From an uncultured Flaviramulus sp. (GTDB lineage: Bacteria; Bacteroidota; Bacteroidia; Flavobacteriales; Flavobacteriaceae): a DNA stretch of 61,262 bases. The notes below the pieces were generated by a model. It worked only from the letters and a program-made list of their open reading frames with translations, searched no databases and was not told the origin of the DNA. Positions 61,116 to 61,262 of the stretch are shown piece by piece. Made by a program: the position numbers and the translations under genes. Location of the stretch: the NCBI GenBank assembly GCA_947487155.1, contig CANKVS010000020.1:1-61262 (forward strand), written 5' to 3'. Each line of letters opens with the position of its first letter. Positions within the stretch are counted from its first letter, which is position 1.

Positions 61116-61262
61116 GAATGCCCTTATCATTCCTGCTAACCGTAAAAGATTATCAAATTTGATTATCTAAAATGATTTTTCACTAGGTCACCGTCCAAAT
61201 TAGTTGATAGCCAAAACTAGGTATTCAACTATCTGGTAATCAGTTTAAATAAATAATTCAAT

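Overview
The window is AT-rich, compact Bacteroidota DNA, most likely from a marine-type Flavobacteriaceae. The evidence is an ECF sigma/FecR/TonB-receptor set, TAnnTTTG-type -7 promoter boxes, a flavobacterial arginine-decarboxylase/agmatinase/deoxyhypusine-synthase-like operon, a CusCBA-type copper efflux operon with DUF3347 and HYC_CC_PP proteins, BfmA/TraG mobilisation relics and Bacteroidota-style RHS proteins. No rRNA, tRNA or CRISPR array was seen.

Layout. (1) 37-6220: an IS1182-like transposase stub, then a minus-strand cell-surface signalling locus (ECF sigma, FecR anti-sigma, TonB-dependent receptor, glycerophosphodiesterase lipoprotein). (2) 6574-11576: a possible structured leader RNA and small upstream ORF, then a plus-strand polyamine operon followed by small housekeeping genes. 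(3) 11770-20335: a minus-strand copper efflux operon. (4) About 20300-27760: a decayed integrative conjugative element. It holds HTH, HEPN and AbiE toxin-antitoxin genes, an integrase stub, an excisionase-like gene beside 10-bp phased repeats, an oriT-like hairpin, and a deletion chimera joining the start of BfmA to the end of a TraG-type coupling protein. (5) 27836-34827: a minus-strand type II secretion/type IV pilus-like cluster (PilO/GspM-, PilN/GspL-, secretin-, GspE-, prepilin-peptidase- and pilin-like proteins plus a response regulator) with no GspF gene. A shared promoter region with five AGTAAGCT/AGCTTACT boxes separates it from (6).

(6) 35131-60181 is the most interesting region: an SpvB/RHS-type protein, a small secreted protein, and a large secreted RHS protein whose C-terminus has been replaced by a mobile element. 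A 7,493-bp unit is present twice in tandem (42888-50380 and 50381-57873). Each unit starts with the 11-bp core GACACCAATGG, and a third core follows the second unit (57874-57884). The core encodes the D-T-N-G part of an RHS repeat. Each unit carries, in order, an in-frame RHS tail with an HNH/Endo VII-like (DUF2380-like) nuclease tip, a putative immunity gene, a divergent XRE regulator, a P-loop ATPase, two overlapping tyrosine recombinases (one intact, one lacking catalytic residues), a ParE-type toxin-antitoxin pair and 1.26 kb of palindrome-rich non-coding DNA. After the third core lies the displaced original tail: an RHS end with an HEXXH metallopeptidase (M91-like) toxin and its own putative lipoprotein immunity gene. 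Deleting both units at the core rejoins the upstream gene to this tail in frame, giving a 1,912-residue protein.

My reading is that this is a site-specific integrative element that targets the conserved coding sequence of an RHS gene, swaps the toxin tip in frame and keeps the older tip downstream. In-frame TAG stops directly before the second and third cores would keep the stored tips silent until excision. The secretion cluster next door may export the RHS proteins, which have Sec signal peptides; that link is inference from position. A few ordinary small genes (an unknown protein and an HTH regulator) close the window.
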